A DNA stretch of 56,186 bases, taken from positions 1-56,186 of the forward strand of contig NZ_BMOF01000008.1 in assembly GCF_014646935.1 (NCBI RefSeq), written 5' to 3'. This DNA comes from Calditerricola satsumensis (GTDB lineage Bacteria > Bacillota > Bacilli > Calditerricolales > Calditerricolaceae). Below the pieces are notes generated by a model that saw only the letters and a program-made list of their open reading frames with translations, was not told the DNA's origin and searched no databases. Each line of letters opens with the position of its first letter. Positions within the stretch are counted from its first letter, which is position 1. Made by a program: the position numbers and the translations under genes. This document shows, piece after piece, positions 34,424-46,686 of this stretch.

Positions 34424-34810
34424 TCAATCCGCCCCCGTTTTGACGTCGAGGGTTCCCGAAACCGTCTGCGCGATGACGTTGGTGATGAGCTGCAGGACCT
34501 CGTTCAGGTCGGCCTGCAGCGCCTTGTATTCCTGCACAAGGGGGATCTCGTCGAGCTGGCGAAGCAGCGCGGCCACCTCCGCGTCCACTTGCCGGGCCAA
34601 ACCGGGCTTCTGGAAGTGGTCAAAGGCCGTGGCCTGCTTCTGCTTGCGGCGAATCTCCGCGGTGATGCGCCGGATCTTCTCGTTTTGCTTCACCCGTTCC
34701 TCGGCCTGGCGGAAGCGCACCACCTCTTCGCACTGGGCGAGGTAGGCGGCCAGCTCGCGCGCCTTGGCCAAGACGTCTTCGGCCGTCACGACGGCGTCGG
34801 CTTTGGCCAC
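34424..34810 (-). CDS. ricA: RicA (YmcA), RNase Y specificity factor
   Basis: YlbF/YmcA family helical protein. In B. subtilis the RicA-RicF-RicT complex promotes RNase Y cleavage of selected transcripts and affects competence, biofilm and sporulation. The 128 residues are all helical, with VRFRQAEERVKQNEKIRRI and HFQKPGLARQVDAEV in family positions. GTG start at 34810, 4 nt after the miaB stop, so translation is coupled. The RNase Y partner is encoded at 230-1771. Confidence 0.92.
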   Translation of the reverse strand: MAKADAVVTAEDVLAKARELAAYLAQCEEVVRFRQAEERVKQNEKIRRITAEIRRKQKQATAFDHFQKPGLARQVDAEVAALLRQLDEIPLVQEYKALQADLNEVLQLITNVIAQTVSGTLDVKTGAD

Positions 34811-34814
34811 GGCG

Positions 34815-36281
34815 TCACACCCCGCTGGCGACGAGGGCCTCGCCGTAGAGGGTGTGGGCGTGGGCCTCGGTGATCTTCACCGGGAGCAGCTTGCCCACCA
34901 GTTCCTCGCCGCCCGGGAAGTGGACGAGCTTGTTCGTCCGCGTGCGGCCGGAGAGCATGTTCGGGTTCGTCTTGCTCCGCCCTTCCACGAGCACCTCGAC
35001 CACCTGGCCGCGCAGGGCCTCGTTTTTCTTCAGGGCAATTTCGTTCACCAGGGCGTTGAGGCGGTGCAGGCGGTCCTTCTTCTCCTCCAGCGGCACGTTG
35101 TCCTCCATCTCCGCCGCCGGCGTGCCCGGGCGCGGCGAGTAGACGAAGGTGTAGGCGCCGTCAAACTCCACTTCCCGCACGAGGGACAGGGTATCCTGGA
35201 ACTGCTCCTCCGTCTCGCCGGGGAAGCCGACGATGATGTCCGTCGTCAGGGCGACGCCCGGAATCGCTTCCTTGATCTTGCGCACGAGCTCGAGGTACTG
35301 CTCGCGCGTGTACTTGCGGGCCATCTTCTTGAGGATCTCCGAGTTGCCCGACTGCACGGGCAGGTGGATGTGCTCCACCAGGTTGCCGCCCTTGGCCAGC
35401 ACCTCGATCAGCTTGTCGTCGAAGTCGCGCGGGTGGCTCGTCGTGAACCGCACGCGCGGGATGCCGATCTTGCGGATGTCGTCGAGGAGATCGGCGAAGT
35501 CGTAGTCGAGGTCAACGAAGTCCTTGCCGTAGGCGTTGACATTCTGCCCGAGGAGCGTCACTTCCATGTAGCCTTGGCGGGCCAGGTCGCGCACCTCGGC
35601 CAGCACGTCCTGGGGCAGGCGGCTGCGCTCCTTGCCGCGCGTGTACGGCACGATGCAGTAGGTGCAGAACTTGTCGCACCCGTACATGATGTTCACCCAC
35701 GCGCGGACGCCGTCCTGCCGCACCTTGGGCAGGTTCTCGACGATGTCGCCCTCCTTCGACCACACCTCGACGACCATTTCTTTCGCGTAGAGGGCCTCGC
35801 GCAAGAGAACGGGCAGCCGGTGGATGTTGTGCGTCCCGAAGATGAGGTCAACGTGCGGGTAGCGCTGCAGGATGCGGTTGACCACCGCCTCCTCCTGCGG
35901 CATGCACCCGCACACACCGAGGATGAGGTCGGGCTTGGTGCGCTTGAGCCCCTTCAGGCGGCCCAGCTCGCCGAACACCTTGTCCTCCGCGTTTTCGCGG
36001 ACGGCGCAGGTGTTGTAGAGGATGATGTCGGCCTCGCGCTCATCCTCCGTCGGCGCATACCCCATCCGTTCGAGGATGCCGGCGATCGTCTCGCTGTCGT
36101 GGACGTTCATCTGGCAGCCGTAGGTGCGGATGAGGTACGTGTGGCCGCGGCCGATGTCCTTCATGTCCTCGGGTATATCGAAATCGCGGATGACGTTGAC
36201 GGCTTCCTTTCCGCGCTTTTTCGCTTCCTTCAGGTTCGGCGGAACGAAGAAGCGGCTGAAATCGATCGTCATTTGGGCCAT
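34815..36281 (-). CDS. miaB: tRNA-2-methylthio-N6-dimethylallyladenosine synthase MiaB
   Basis: Radical-SAM methylthiotransferase that converts i6A37 to ms2i6A37 in tRNA. The N-terminal domain holds the auxiliary-cluster cysteines in [16 protein letters not shown] and GVCGCMPQ. The radical-SAM CxxxCxxC is in [21 protein letters not shown] domain forms the C-terminus. Length 488 aa is normal. It is 4 nt from ricA. MiaA is made from 25711-26715. Confidence 0.97.
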   Translation of the reverse strand: MAQMTIDFSRFFVPPNLKEAKKRGKEAVNVIRDFDIPEDMKDIGRGHTYLIRTYGCQMNVHDSETIAGILERMGYAPTEDEREADIILYNTCAVRENAEDKVFGELGRLKGLKRTKPDLILGVCGCMPQEEAVVNRILQRYPHVDLIFGTHNIHRLPVLLREALYAKEMVVEVWSKEGDIVENLPKVRQDGVRAWVNIMYGCDKFCTYCIVPYTRGKERSRLPQDVLAEVRDLARQGYMEVTLLGQNVNAYGKDFVDLDYDFADLLDDIRKIGIPRVRFTTSHPRDFDDKLIEVLAKGGNLVEHIHLPVQSGNSEILKKMARKYTREQYLELVRKIKEAIPGVALTTDIIVGFPGETEEQFQDTLSLVREVEFDGAYTFVYSPRPGTPAAEMEDNVPLEEKKDRLHRLNALVNEIALKKNEALRGQVVEVLVEGRSKTNPNMLSGRTRTNKLVHFPGGEELVGKLLPVKITEAHAHTLYGEALVASGV

Positions 36282-36295
36282 GGTGTCACCCCCTT

Positions 36296-36328
36296 ACAAA
36301 AGAAAAGCGCCTGCAGAATGGGCAGGCG
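36296..36328 (-). terminator. Terminator upstream of miaB
   Basis: On the minus strand CGCCTGC (36328-36322) pairs with GCAGGCG (36314-36308) and is followed by CTTTTCTTTTG. It would end transcription from the fatty-acid genes before miaB. Confidence 0.75.
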
Positions 36329-36367
36329 GAGCGGTAGTTTTACTTTAGCATGAGGAAGTGGGAGTTG

Positions 36368-36841
36368 TCAAGGGCGGTATGGCGCATGCGCACTTGTGGG
36401 CTTGGGCGCGGTCGTGGCGGGGTGTTCGGTGGAATCGCTCATTCCCGACCGCCACAGGATGTTTTTTGCCACAAGCCGACCCTTATCCCGAAAGACAAAA
36501 ACCTCCGTCGCATAGGGCCGGCCCCGTCTGTCCCGCCCTTCCACGGCGATCACCTGCCCCGAGGCCCTTTTGCCCCGAGGGGCGACGGCGAAAGCGGCGG
36601 GATGGATGCTGCGCATCCGCGGCGCTTCGACCGATGCCAGACCGGCCATCACCCGCAGCTCGTTTTGGCATCGGGCTGGGCTCACCGCCTTCTGGCACAA
36701 CCGATCGAATTTTTCCTGCAGGGTGTCATTGACGAGGGCCAGAAAAAATTGGCGCGCCTCGTTTGGGAAGACGGCACCCGCCATATCACGGGCCGGTGCA
36801 TCCCACGGAAGGCAATCGTCATGTTTGCTTGGGCGCTTCAT
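36368..36841 (-). CDS. Unknown protein coupled to the enoyl-CoA hydratase-like gene
   Basis: 157 residues of a family I do not recognise. Its start codon overlaps the stop of the preceding gene as ATGA, strong evidence for a real, translationally coupled gene. A helical first half (FFLALVNDTLQEKFDRLCQK) is followed by beta-like segments (GQVIAVEGRDRRG and YATEVFVFRDKGRLVAKNILW) and a Pro/Thr-rich end. The shape recalls NTF2-like or small accessory folds, but that is a guess. Three genes in a row (acyl-CoA synthetase, hydratase, this one) suggest a role in acyl-CoA metabolism. Confidence 0.6.
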   Translation of the reverse strand: MKRPSKHDDCLPWDAPARDMAGAVFPNEARQFFLALVNDTLQEKFDRLCQKAVSPARCQNELRVMAGLASVEAPRMRSIHPAAFAVAPRGKRASGQVIAVEGRDRRGRPYATEVFVFRDKGRLVAKNILWRSGMSDSTEHPATTAPKPTSAHAPYRP

Positions 36842-37623
36842 TCGCGTGCCACGCCGTCTTGCCAGCGAGGGACTTGCTTTTCGATAAAGGCCTGAATGCC
36901 GTGCAAGGCATCGGGATGTTTGCTGTTGCGGACAATCACTTCGGTCGCATAGGCCAACGCGGACCAGTCATCCAGCGGCAGCTGCTGATAGAACAGGCGT
37001 TTGCCGATCTCGATGACGTTCAAGCTGTGGGCGGCGATTTTCAAAGCCAGCGCCTCGGTGGCCGAGTCGAGTTCGTCGTCCGGCACCACTCGGTTAACCA
37101 AACCCATTGCCTCGGCTTCCTTCGCGCTAACGAGACGGCCGGTGAACAACAGCTCAGCCGCTTTTTTGCGCGGCACATTACGGCTCAGGAACACACCCGG
37201 CGTGCTGCAAAAAAGTCCCCAGCGAATGCCCGTTGTTCCAAAGCGGGCGCTTTCCGCCGCCACCGCCAAATCCGCCACGGCGACGAGTTCCAGGCCGGCG
37301 GCGACGGCGATGCCCTGCACCTTGGCGATGATCACTTGGGGCATCTCGCGGATCGTTCGTTTGAGACGATAGCTTTGTTCAAAGAGGGCGTAGACGTCTT
37401 GCAGGTCTCGTTCTTGAATCTCGCGCAAGTTGTGTCCCGACGAGAACACTTTGGGTATGCCTTGGAGCACGACGACCGCCACGTCTCGGGCGCTGGCGAT
37501 CGCGCGCAACTTCGTTTCCAAGGCTTCCATGAGATCGACCGTCAGCGTGTTATGCCGGTCGGGATCATTCAGGGTCAACCAGCCAACTGGCCCCCGGCAA
37601 TCGTATAGGATTAAATCCTTCAT
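36838..37623 (-). CDS. Enoyl-CoA hydratase/isomerase family protein (ECHDC3-like)
   Basis: Crotonase-fold protein of 261 aa. The oxyanion-hole segments VFSSGHNLREIQ and ATTGIRWGLFCSTPGVFLS-like region are seen, with FGTTGIRWGLFCSTPG as in ECHDC3-type proteins. The two glutamates that catalyse hydration in classical enoyl-CoA hydratases are not apparent at these positions, so it may be an isomerase, a thioester-binding or another crotonase activity. GGAGG lies 8 nt upstream of the ATG. 22 nt after the acyl-CoA synthetase gene. Confidence 0.85.
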   Translation of the reverse strand: MKDLILYDCRGPVGWLTLNDPDRHNTLTVDLMEALETKLRAIASARDVAVVVLQGIPKVFSSGHNLREIQERDLQDVYALFEQSYRLKRTIREMPQVIIAKVQGIAVAAGLELVAVADLAVAAESARFGTTGIRWGLFCSTPGVFLSRNVPRKKAAELLFTGRLVSAKEAEAMGLVNRVVPDDELDSATEALALKIAAHSLNVIEIGKRLFYQQLPLDDWSALAYATEVIVRNSKHPDALHGIQAFIEKQVPRWQDGVARE

Positions 37624-37645
37624 TTCTAAACCTCCTTAATCTTTT

Positions 37646-39278
37646 TTATCTAATTTTACTTTCCATCCCCTGCCATTCTCGATTTTTCAACACGTGTTTT
37701 TGAATTTTCCCCGTGCTTGTCTTGGGCAACTCTCCGAATTCAATGGCTTTTGGACATTTGAAATGAGCCAAACGCTCCCGGCAAAACCCAATCAGCTCAT
37801 CCGCCGTCACCTGATGCCCTGGTCGCACGGTGACGAACGCTTTGGGGACTTCCCCCCCATTTGGGGTCGGGAATGCCGATCACGGCCACTTCAAGCACTG
37901 CGGGATGTTCGAGGAGCGTCCGTTCAACTTCGATAGAACTGATATTTTCCCCGCCCGAAATGATGATGTCTTTTTGCCGGTCTTTGAGTTCGATGTAACC
38001 GTCCGGATGCCAGACGGCGACATCGCCGGTGTGAAACCAGCCGCCGCGAAAAGCTTTTTCCGTCTCCTCCGGGGCTTTGTAATAGCCGAGCATGACGCCG
38101 TTGCCGCGCATGACGACTTCGCCCATCGTCTGGCCGTCCTTTGGAACCGGCCGCATTTCGGAATCGACCACCATGAGCTCTCCGAGCCCGATATAGGGAA
38201 TGCCTTGGCGCGCTTTGAGCTTTGCCCGTTCTTCAAGCGGAAGCGCCTCCCATTCGGTGCGCCATTCGTTGATCGTAAACGGTCCGTACACTTCGGTAAG
38301 GCCGTAAACGTGCGTGACCTTTCCTCCCAGACGTTCAATCTGGCGGAGCAGAGACGGGCTGGGTGGTGAGGCAGCGGTGATGATATGGATCGGATGGGGG
38401 AAGGCGCGCCCTGCGTCGTTTAGGTATTGCACCAACATGGTGAGCACGGTCGGTGCAGCGCAGAAATGGGTCACACCTTCACGTTCAATCAGGTGGACGA
38501 TTTGCTTGGGATCGACCTTGCGCAGAAGGACATGCCGGGCACCGACGGCGGTAACCGCCCAGGAGAAGCACCATCCCGCTGCATGAAACATGGGAAGCGT
38601 CCAGAGGTAAACACTTTGCGGGTCAAGCCTGGTTTCAATGACTTCCGACAACGCATTGAGAAAGGCCCCTCGATGGTGCAGCATGACGCCTTTCGGGCGT
38701 CCCGTGGTTCCGCTCGTGTAGTTGATGGAGATCAGTTCCCATTCGTCTTGAACCGCAATGGGCAGGATGGCATAGGGCGCCTGTGCCAGCCATTCTTCGT
38801 AAATCATCCAGGTTAGACCGGCCTCGTGAAACCCATTCGTTTCGCTCTGCGTCATGCCATCTCCGTCGACGACAACCGCTTTGAGGGCTTTCGCGTTTTT
38901 CAAGATCGGCCGGACGTGCGTCACAAACTCAGAGTCCGCCAGGAGAACGCTCGCCTCGGAGTGATCAAGAATGTACGCAATTTCTTGCGGCGATAAGCGA
39001 ATGTTGATGGGGACAAGAACGGCCCCGATCAACGGGACGGCCAAGTGCGCCTCAAGCGCCATGCGAGTGTTGGGGGCGAGCACGGCCACGCGGTCGCCGC
39101 GTTTCACGCCAAGGCGCGTCAGGGCATTCCCGAGGCGGTGAACCCGTTCATGCAGTTCGCGGTATGTGTAACGACGGTCCCCCTCCACCTCCGCCACTTG
39201 GTCGGGGAAAGCAACGACCGTTCGCTCGAGAAACATGGCCGGGGTGAGGGGTGTGCGATAGGCCAGCGTCTTGCTCAA
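37646..39278 (-). pseudogene. Acyl-CoA synthetase (AMP-binding), frameshifted
   Basis: Fatty-acid--CoA ligase of the ANL superfamily. The long first frame (to 37797) includes the P-loop NYTSGTTGRPKGVMLHH, VYGLTEVYGPF and the hinge HTGDVAVWHPDGYIELKDR. It then drifts out of frame after IPDPKWGG. A second frame carries on exactly with RPGHQVTADELIGFCRERLAHFKCPKAIEF and the catalytic-lysine end PKTSTGKIQKHVL. The break is a run of seven C (37852-37858). Six would restore PKWGEVPKAFVTVRPGH and a full protein of about 543 aa. A sequencing error in the homopolymer or a real inactivating indel are both possible. TTG start at 39278 with AAAGGGGGG upstream. Confidence 0.85.
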
Positions 39279-39385
39279 GAGAAGACCCCCCTTTAGATGG
39301 TGTTGAGATTGTTGTTTGGGATTATTTTAGGCTAATCTCATCGTTTTTCTCAATATTAATTTTCTTAGTGTTCGAATCAACTTTC

Positions 39386-39413
39386 AGTATATACAACCAA
39401 AAACCCGTGCCAA
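39386..39413 (-). promoter_or_regulatory. Promoter of the acyl-CoA synthetase operon
   Basis: On the minus strand TTGGCA (39413-39408) and TATACT (39391-39386) with a 16-bp spacer, giving a leader of about 100 nt that is AT-rich. No fatty-acid regulator site could be assigned. Confidence 0.6.
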
Positions 39414-39454
39414 CCGATCCGCTCCGCTTGCCTTTCCAGTGGGTACTCAAATGG

Positions 39455-39479
39455 CGCCGCACCAACAGCCGGTGCGGCG
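39455..39479 (-). terminator. Hairpin after the zinc-ribbon/PH gene
   Basis: CGCCGCACC (39455-39463) and GGTGCGGCG (39471-39479) form a perfect 9-bp stem 7 nt after the stop codon. No T-run follows, so it may be a factor-assisted stop or an mRNA 3' end stabiliser. Confidence 0.5.
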
Positions 39480-39485
39480 GTCCCG

Positions 39486-40322
39486 TTAATTCTCCAGATT
39501 GGAGAGGTTGACCAGCAAATTATATGTAAACCAGCCGTCTCCGGTCACAAAAAACTGCGGCTTCGCCGTGGCAGCGTCACGTTGAATTCCGATCGCGTCC
39601 GAATAGGGCGTGAACGAAACGATCTTGTCAAAACGGATCCGGAAGCTTTTCCTAGGGCCGTAGAAATAGAGATGTTTCGTCGTTACGGCAAGTATTCCGG
39701 TATCGACATGAATGCGCTCGGTGGTTTCGATGGGGTGCCCTCGGAAGGAGCCCACGCGGTAATAGACTCCTTTGGCGATCCGGATGCTTACGCCGCGGCT
39801 GCCGCCAGTATACCGACGGCGCGTCCGGTCTTCATAATACTTCACATCGTTGAAGGCCCAAATAAGCTTCTCCTTTCGCTGAAAATTAAACGGCAAGTGC
39901 CCGATGGGCCGAAAGCGTTCAGGGATTTTCCCCTCCATCAGGTCGCGCAAGACTAGACCCTTGACAAATTGCGTGTACGCCCCATTTTTGTCCAGATCCT
40001 CTTGCGTCAGTTCAAAGTGCTCGGCAAAGGCAACGAGTCGGATTTCTTCCTGGGGTTCTAGGTTGCCGTCTTCCAAAAAATGCTCCACGGCCTTCTCCCA
40101 ACCGGTTACCATCGCCTCACGGATTTCGTTTGAAGAGAGAAAACTATTTGCGGCAATTGCCGCAGAGCGGTTGGTGACGTCTTCTAAGGGGTAGGTGCCA
40201 ATTGCCGCTTCCTTGGCCAACCGGATGATTTCGTTCCAGCCTTGATCACGTTTTTCCGCACATTCGCGATGCTTTTTGCGAAAGATTCCGGCGGGTTTTC
40301 CGCAGTAGATGCACGTGCCCAT
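39486..40322 (-). CDS. Zinc-ribbon protein with a C-terminal PH-like domain, next to the defence genes
   Basis: 278-aa protein of no named family. It starts with a treble-clef-type zinc motif CIYCGK (Cys4, Cys7) and KKHREC (His18, Cys21). A helical middle follows. The last about 110 residues (GVYYRVGSFRG ... AVTTKHLYFYGPRKSFRIRFDKIVSF ... FVTGDGWFTYNLL) look like a bacterial PH-like domain. Such PH proteins are seen in several defence islands. It lies 59 nt downstream of the HEPN-DUF499 gene on the same strand, after a hairpin, so it may be a fourth part of the Hma-like system or an unrelated guest. Confidence 0.65.
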   Translation of the reverse strand: MGTCIYCGKPAGIFRKKHRECAEKRDQGWNEIIRLAKEAAIGTYPLEDVTNRSAAIAANSFLSSNEIREAMVTGWEKAVEHFLEDGNLEPQEEIRLVAFAEHFELTQEDLDKNGAYTQFVKGLVLRDLMEGKIPERFRPIGHLPFNFQRKEKLIWAFNDVKYYEDRTRRRYTGGSRGVSIRIAKGVYYRVGSFRGHPIETTERIHVDTGILAVTTKHLYFYGPRKSFRIRFDKIVSFTPYSDAIGIQRDAATAKPQFFVTGDGWFTYNLLVNLSNLEN

Positions 40323-40349
40323 CGAACCTCTCCCCTATTTTGGAAGGAT

Positions 40350-40376
40350 GAGGGCGGCTGTTGGTCAACCGCCCTC
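40350..40376 (-). other. Hairpin between the DUF499 gene and the zinc-ribbon gene
   Basis: GAGGGCGG (40350-40357) and CCGCCCTC (40369-40376) form a perfect 8-bp stem, 5 nt after the DUF499 stop. There is no U-tract on the minus strand, so it may partially reduce or stabilise read-through. Confidence 0.5.
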
Positions 40377-40381
40377 TGTGT

Positions 40382-43300
40382 TTACTCCTCATACTCCACC
40401 ACTTGCACGCCCAGCACCCGCGCGTTTTCATTGATTACGCGCCGCACGTGACCGGGCAGGCCATTTGGGATGCGCACCGTAATGTCCAGGTTCACTTCCA
40501 CCTCGGCACCATCGAGGCTCAGCAGATGGGTCAGCACTTCTTGGAAGATTTCAGAAGACTTCCCGATCAGCCGCTCCGGCGGCACGTTGGCGAACAGGTT
40601 GAGGCGGCGCACCTTTGGCGGTGGCGGTACAATCGGTGGATCCACCGGCGGGTCAATCGGTCTCGGGCCGGGTCCCGGGCCTGGCGGATCCACGGCACCG
40701 CCCCCGGAACCGCCGGGGTCCTTGTCGCCACCGGTTCCTTCATTGTCGTCATGTTCGTCGTCGTGTTTGCCGTCACGCTTTTTCAACGTTTCCTCATACG
40801 CACGCGCCACATCGGGGCGGATGAGCACGCCTTCTTTTACAGAAATTCGGGCTCCGATGATCCCAAACATAAAGCCTTCGTACGTGCCGTCGTCGTGGGC
40901 TGCTTTCGCATAGCCAAAATGCTCCTTGCTGGCCAAGCCCTCTTCCACGGCCCGCTTGAGCACGCTGGCGTCGCGCAGGCGGCTCAGGTAGAGGTAGCGG
41001 GCATAGCACGTCCACACTTCTTGTATCGGCAGGTGGCGGTGGTCACGCCACAGCCATGTTTGCAGTTCCCCCGCCAACAGTTGCGGGTGGAAGGACAGGA
41101 CGAGGTGACCGCTTTCTTCCATTTTGTTTCCCGCGCGTACGGCGAGGTTTTCCCCGCCGGTGCCGGCCAGGCGCAACGCTTCCCACTGCACCGGCCCGAT
41201 GCCGTCTTGCGTGGGCACCAGCAGCCAGTCGTATGCTTCCTGCAGGCGGACATTCACCGTCTGATCCCAATGGCGAATCTGGCTTTTGACCATGTGCTGC
41301 TGGTGCATGTCCAGGTTGAGTTGCTCGCTGTCCTCCTCGACCGATTTCCAGGCCAGGTACAGGCGCACCGCCTGCGCCAGGCTGTCCCAACGCCCGGCGT
41401 CGGTGGCGAGGAAGACAAGCATGTTGCGGTACAGCCGGGGCATATTGCCGCGCTCTTCGAGAATGCGCGCGGCCAGCTGGAGGGCCCGGGTTTCCTCGAG
41501 GCCCTTGCGGTGCGCTTCCCGCGGCGGCAAGATGACCAGGCGCACGGCCGGCTCGTCGGCCACTTCCTGGCCGTCATAGGGGGCCACATGGACAGCGTGG
41601 AACGGCCCCTTCTCGCGTTTTACGTGCTCGCGCAGACGGCGGATGATTTCCGCCTCCACGTCCTGGTCCGTCCACTGGCCGGCCCGTTCCTGGGCCACGC
41701 GGTTGACGGTGGCGCGGGTGCTGAACCAGTACCGTCGGCCGTCGGCATAGAGGTAGGTCAGCTCCTCCTGCAGCCGGCGCAGGGCGTCGCCGAATACGTG
41801 CACCTGCTCGCCCGGGAGCACGCAGCCGAGCAGAATGCGACCTTCTTCGATGCCCCGCGTGCCGCTTGTTTGCGTACCGTGGGGCGCGGTACCCAGAAAG
41901 ATCGTGCGTGCCACGCGGCGGCAGGCCGACAGCCGGCCAAAGTGGGGATTGGCCAAGTCGAGCTGGTGGGCGCGCGACTGTTCACCGTCCACATCGGCGT
42001 CAAGGACCGGGTGCCAGCCGTACTCGAGCACCTTGGTCAGCTCGGAGGCCACCTGCTGGCTGTCGAGGGGCAGGGTGCCGGGCAGGATCACCACCGAACG
42101 GTCCCCCACCTGCCACAGGCGGTGGATCACCAGGGCCATGAACCGCAGGACGCCGCGGGTGCGCTGGAAGCGTTCCAGCGTCGACCAGTCCTCGTACAGG
42201 CGGTCAAACAGTTCCGGATGGATGGGGTAGGCCATGCGGAACCGCCGCTCGTATTCCCGCTCCTGCACGTGGCTGGGAAAGAGCGTGCGGTTGTTGCGGT
42301 AGAAGGCTATGAATTCGCGCACCACTTTGTCCCGGGCCTCTTCGTCGATGTGTTTGAAGAGGCGCCGCCGCACGATCTCCATGCTTTCTTCGCGCGTCGC
42401 TGGCTTCCAGATCGTCTCCAGGCGGCCAAAGGTGTGCTGGAGGCGTTCGAGGGCGGCGCGCCCCCCTTCCCCGCCCACCTCGATGTCCGATTGCGGGATG
42501 CTGGCCACCACCAGCGCGTCCTTGACCCGCTTGGCCCCTTCGGTCAGGGTCTGCACAAAGGTCAAGTTGGCGTCAAAGCTGCCGGCGGGAAGGCGCAGGT
42601 CAGCATCTGGATGGTAGAGGTTGCGGACAAAGGCCACCCACTCGTCGATCAGGATGAGGGCCGGGCCGTAGCGGAACAGGAGCTCCTTCACCTTGTCGGA
42701 ACCCGGAGCAATGCCCGTCTCGTCCTCCCGGCGCACCAGCTCGTAGGCTTCCTTGCCGCCCAGCTGGTAGGCGATCTCGCCCCACAGGGTGTGCGTCACC
42801 ACCCCATCGGGATAGACGCGCGGTTCGGTGGGCGACAGCTTGGTGCCGACGATGACGGCACGGTTGGCCACCGGAAGGTCCTCGTCCACCTCGCGCACCA
42901 GCTCGGCCAGGTCGGGCACCTCGGAAAGGCGCACCTCCCCGCCGAAGAGGTGGTACAGGGCGAGCATGGTATGGGTTTTGCCGCCGCCGAAGGAGGTCTG
43001 CAGCTGCACCACCGGGGCGCCGCCCTTTCCGGTGAGGCGCAGAATGGCCAGCTTCAGCACCTCGCGCAGCCCCTCGGTGAGATATGTGCGGCGGAAGAAT
43101 TCCGTGGGATCCTGGTATTCCGGCTCGGCCTCGCCGGCGATCACCTGGGCCAGGTCGCAGGCGAATTCGGCTTCCTGGAAGCGGCCCTGGGCTACGTCGT
43201 CGTGGGGCGTGGCCACCTCGCGCCAGGGCTTGAGGTGGGCATGGGCCTCCACGCGGGTGGGCTCGAGGGTGCGCTGCTGGGCCAGCTTGCGCTCTTCTTC

Positions 43301-43756
43301 CCGCAGCAGCACCAGCTGCAGGTCGCGCACCATCTTCCCCACCTCGTCCGCCCGGGGCGAGCGGATGGCGGTGAGGAGGCGGTGCATTGTGTCGAGGGCG
43401 CGCAGGGCATCGCCGGTGGAAAAGGGCTGCTGATGGGCCCACTGGTTGCGCACCTCGCGCAGCTCGCTGACGTAGCTGCGCTCGCTGTGCCCAAACTGAC
43501 CGGCAAAGAGGGTGCGCCAGTTGTTCCACATGACGATGAGGAGGGCCTGCACGTCAAGCTTGGCAAACTTCTCGTCGTCGGGCCCCTCATGGCGGATGGC
43601 GTCGATACCCACCGTGCCCGTCAGGTGCGGCTCCACACCTTCCACAAACCAGCCGCGGCCGAAATGGGCCTTCAACCTGCTCCTCAGGTAGTCGCCGAGG
43701 GCTTCCTGGAGAATTTCCAACCCCTTCCCCACCCGTTCGCGGTTGCTCGTGGCCAT
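40382..43756 (-). CDS. HEPN-DUF499 ATPase of a helicase-methylase-ATPase defence system
   Basis: 1124-aa protein. Residues about 1-130 are a Swt1-type HEPN domain with the RNase-like motif RNQWAH (Arg103-His108). DUF499 P-loop ATPase follows: Walker A FGGGKTHT (256-263), Walker B LILIDEW (Asp371, Glu372). After a Pro/Gly-rich linker comes a C-terminal domain (VPPERLIGKSSEIFQEVL). DUF499 ATPases pair with DUF1156 methylases in defence islands. The ATG at 43756 has AGGAGGGG upstream; the frame extends to 43957, overlapping the methylase, without a better start. The gap to the methylase stop is 77 nt. Role inferred: ATP-dependent sensing or motor part, with HEPN as a possible RNase effector. Confidence 0.85.
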   Translation of the reverse strand: MATSNRERVGKGLEILQEALGDYLRSRLKAHFGRGWFVEGVEPHLTGTVGIDAIRHEGPDDEKFAKLDVQALLIVMWNNWRTLFAGQFGHSERSYVSELREVRNQWAHQQPFSTGDALRALDTMHRLLTAIRSPRADEVGKMVRDLQLVLLREEERKLAQQRTLEPTRVEAHAHLKPWREVATPHDDVAQGRFQEAEFACDLAQVIAGEAEPEYQDPTEFFRRTYLTEGLREVLKLAILRLTGKGGAPVVQLQTSFGGGKTHTMLALYHLFGGEVRLSEVPDLAELVREVDEDLPVANRAVIVGTKLSPTEPRVYPDGVVTHTLWGEIAYQLGGKEAYELVRREDETGIAPGSDKVKELLFRYGPALILIDEWVAFVRNLYHPDADLRLPAGSFDANLTFVQTLTEGAKRVKDALVVASIPQSDIEVGGEGGRAALERLQHTFGRLETIWKPATREESMEIVRRRLFKHIDEEARDKVVREFIAFYRNNRTLFPSHVQEREYERRFRMAYPIHPELFDRLYEDWSTLERFQRTRGVLRFMALVIHRLWQVGDRSVVILPGTLPLDSQQVASELTKVLEYGWHPVLDADVDGEQSRAHQLDLANPHFGRLSACRRVARTIFLGTAPHGTQTSGTRGIEEGRILLGCVLPGEQVHVFGDALRRLQEELTYLYADGRRYWFSTRATVNRVAQERAGQWTDQDVEAEIIRRLREHVKREKGPFHAVHVAPYDGQEVADEPAVRLVILPPREAHRKGLEETRALQLAARILEERGNMPRLYRNMLVFLATDAGRWDSLAQAVRLYLAWKSVEEDSEQLNLDMHQQHMVKSQIRHWDQTVNVRLQEAYDWLLVPTQDGIGPVQWEALRLAGTGGENLAVRAGNKMEESGHLVLSFHPQLLAGELQTWLWRDHRHLPIQEVWTCYARYLYLSRLRDASVLKRAVEEGLASKEHFGYAKAAHDDGTYEGFMFGIIGARISVKEGVLIRPDVARAYEETLKKRDGKHDDEHDDNEGTGGDKDPGGSGGGAVDPPGPGPGPRPIDPPVDPPIVPPPPKVRRLNLFANVPPERLIGKSSEIFQEVLTHLLSLDGAEVEVNLDITVRIPNGLPGHVRRVINENARVLGVQVVEYEE

Positions 43757-43833
43757 GGAAGTCCCCTCCTCTCCCCGTTTCGGACGTTTTTCTTTCGTGC
43801 ATTGGAACGTTCTTGTAGCCTGGTGCGAAAACC

Positions 43834-46664
<2,831 letters not shown>

Positions 46665-46686
<22 letters not shown>

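Noticed and set aside
28135-34443. A single open frame of about 2100 codons on the plus strand opposite mutL, mutS, the amidoligase and cotE
   Set aside because: It is the antisense shadow of confident minus-strand genes in high-GC DNA; the composition is Arg/His/Gln/Val-rich without any domain and it crosses several real genes.
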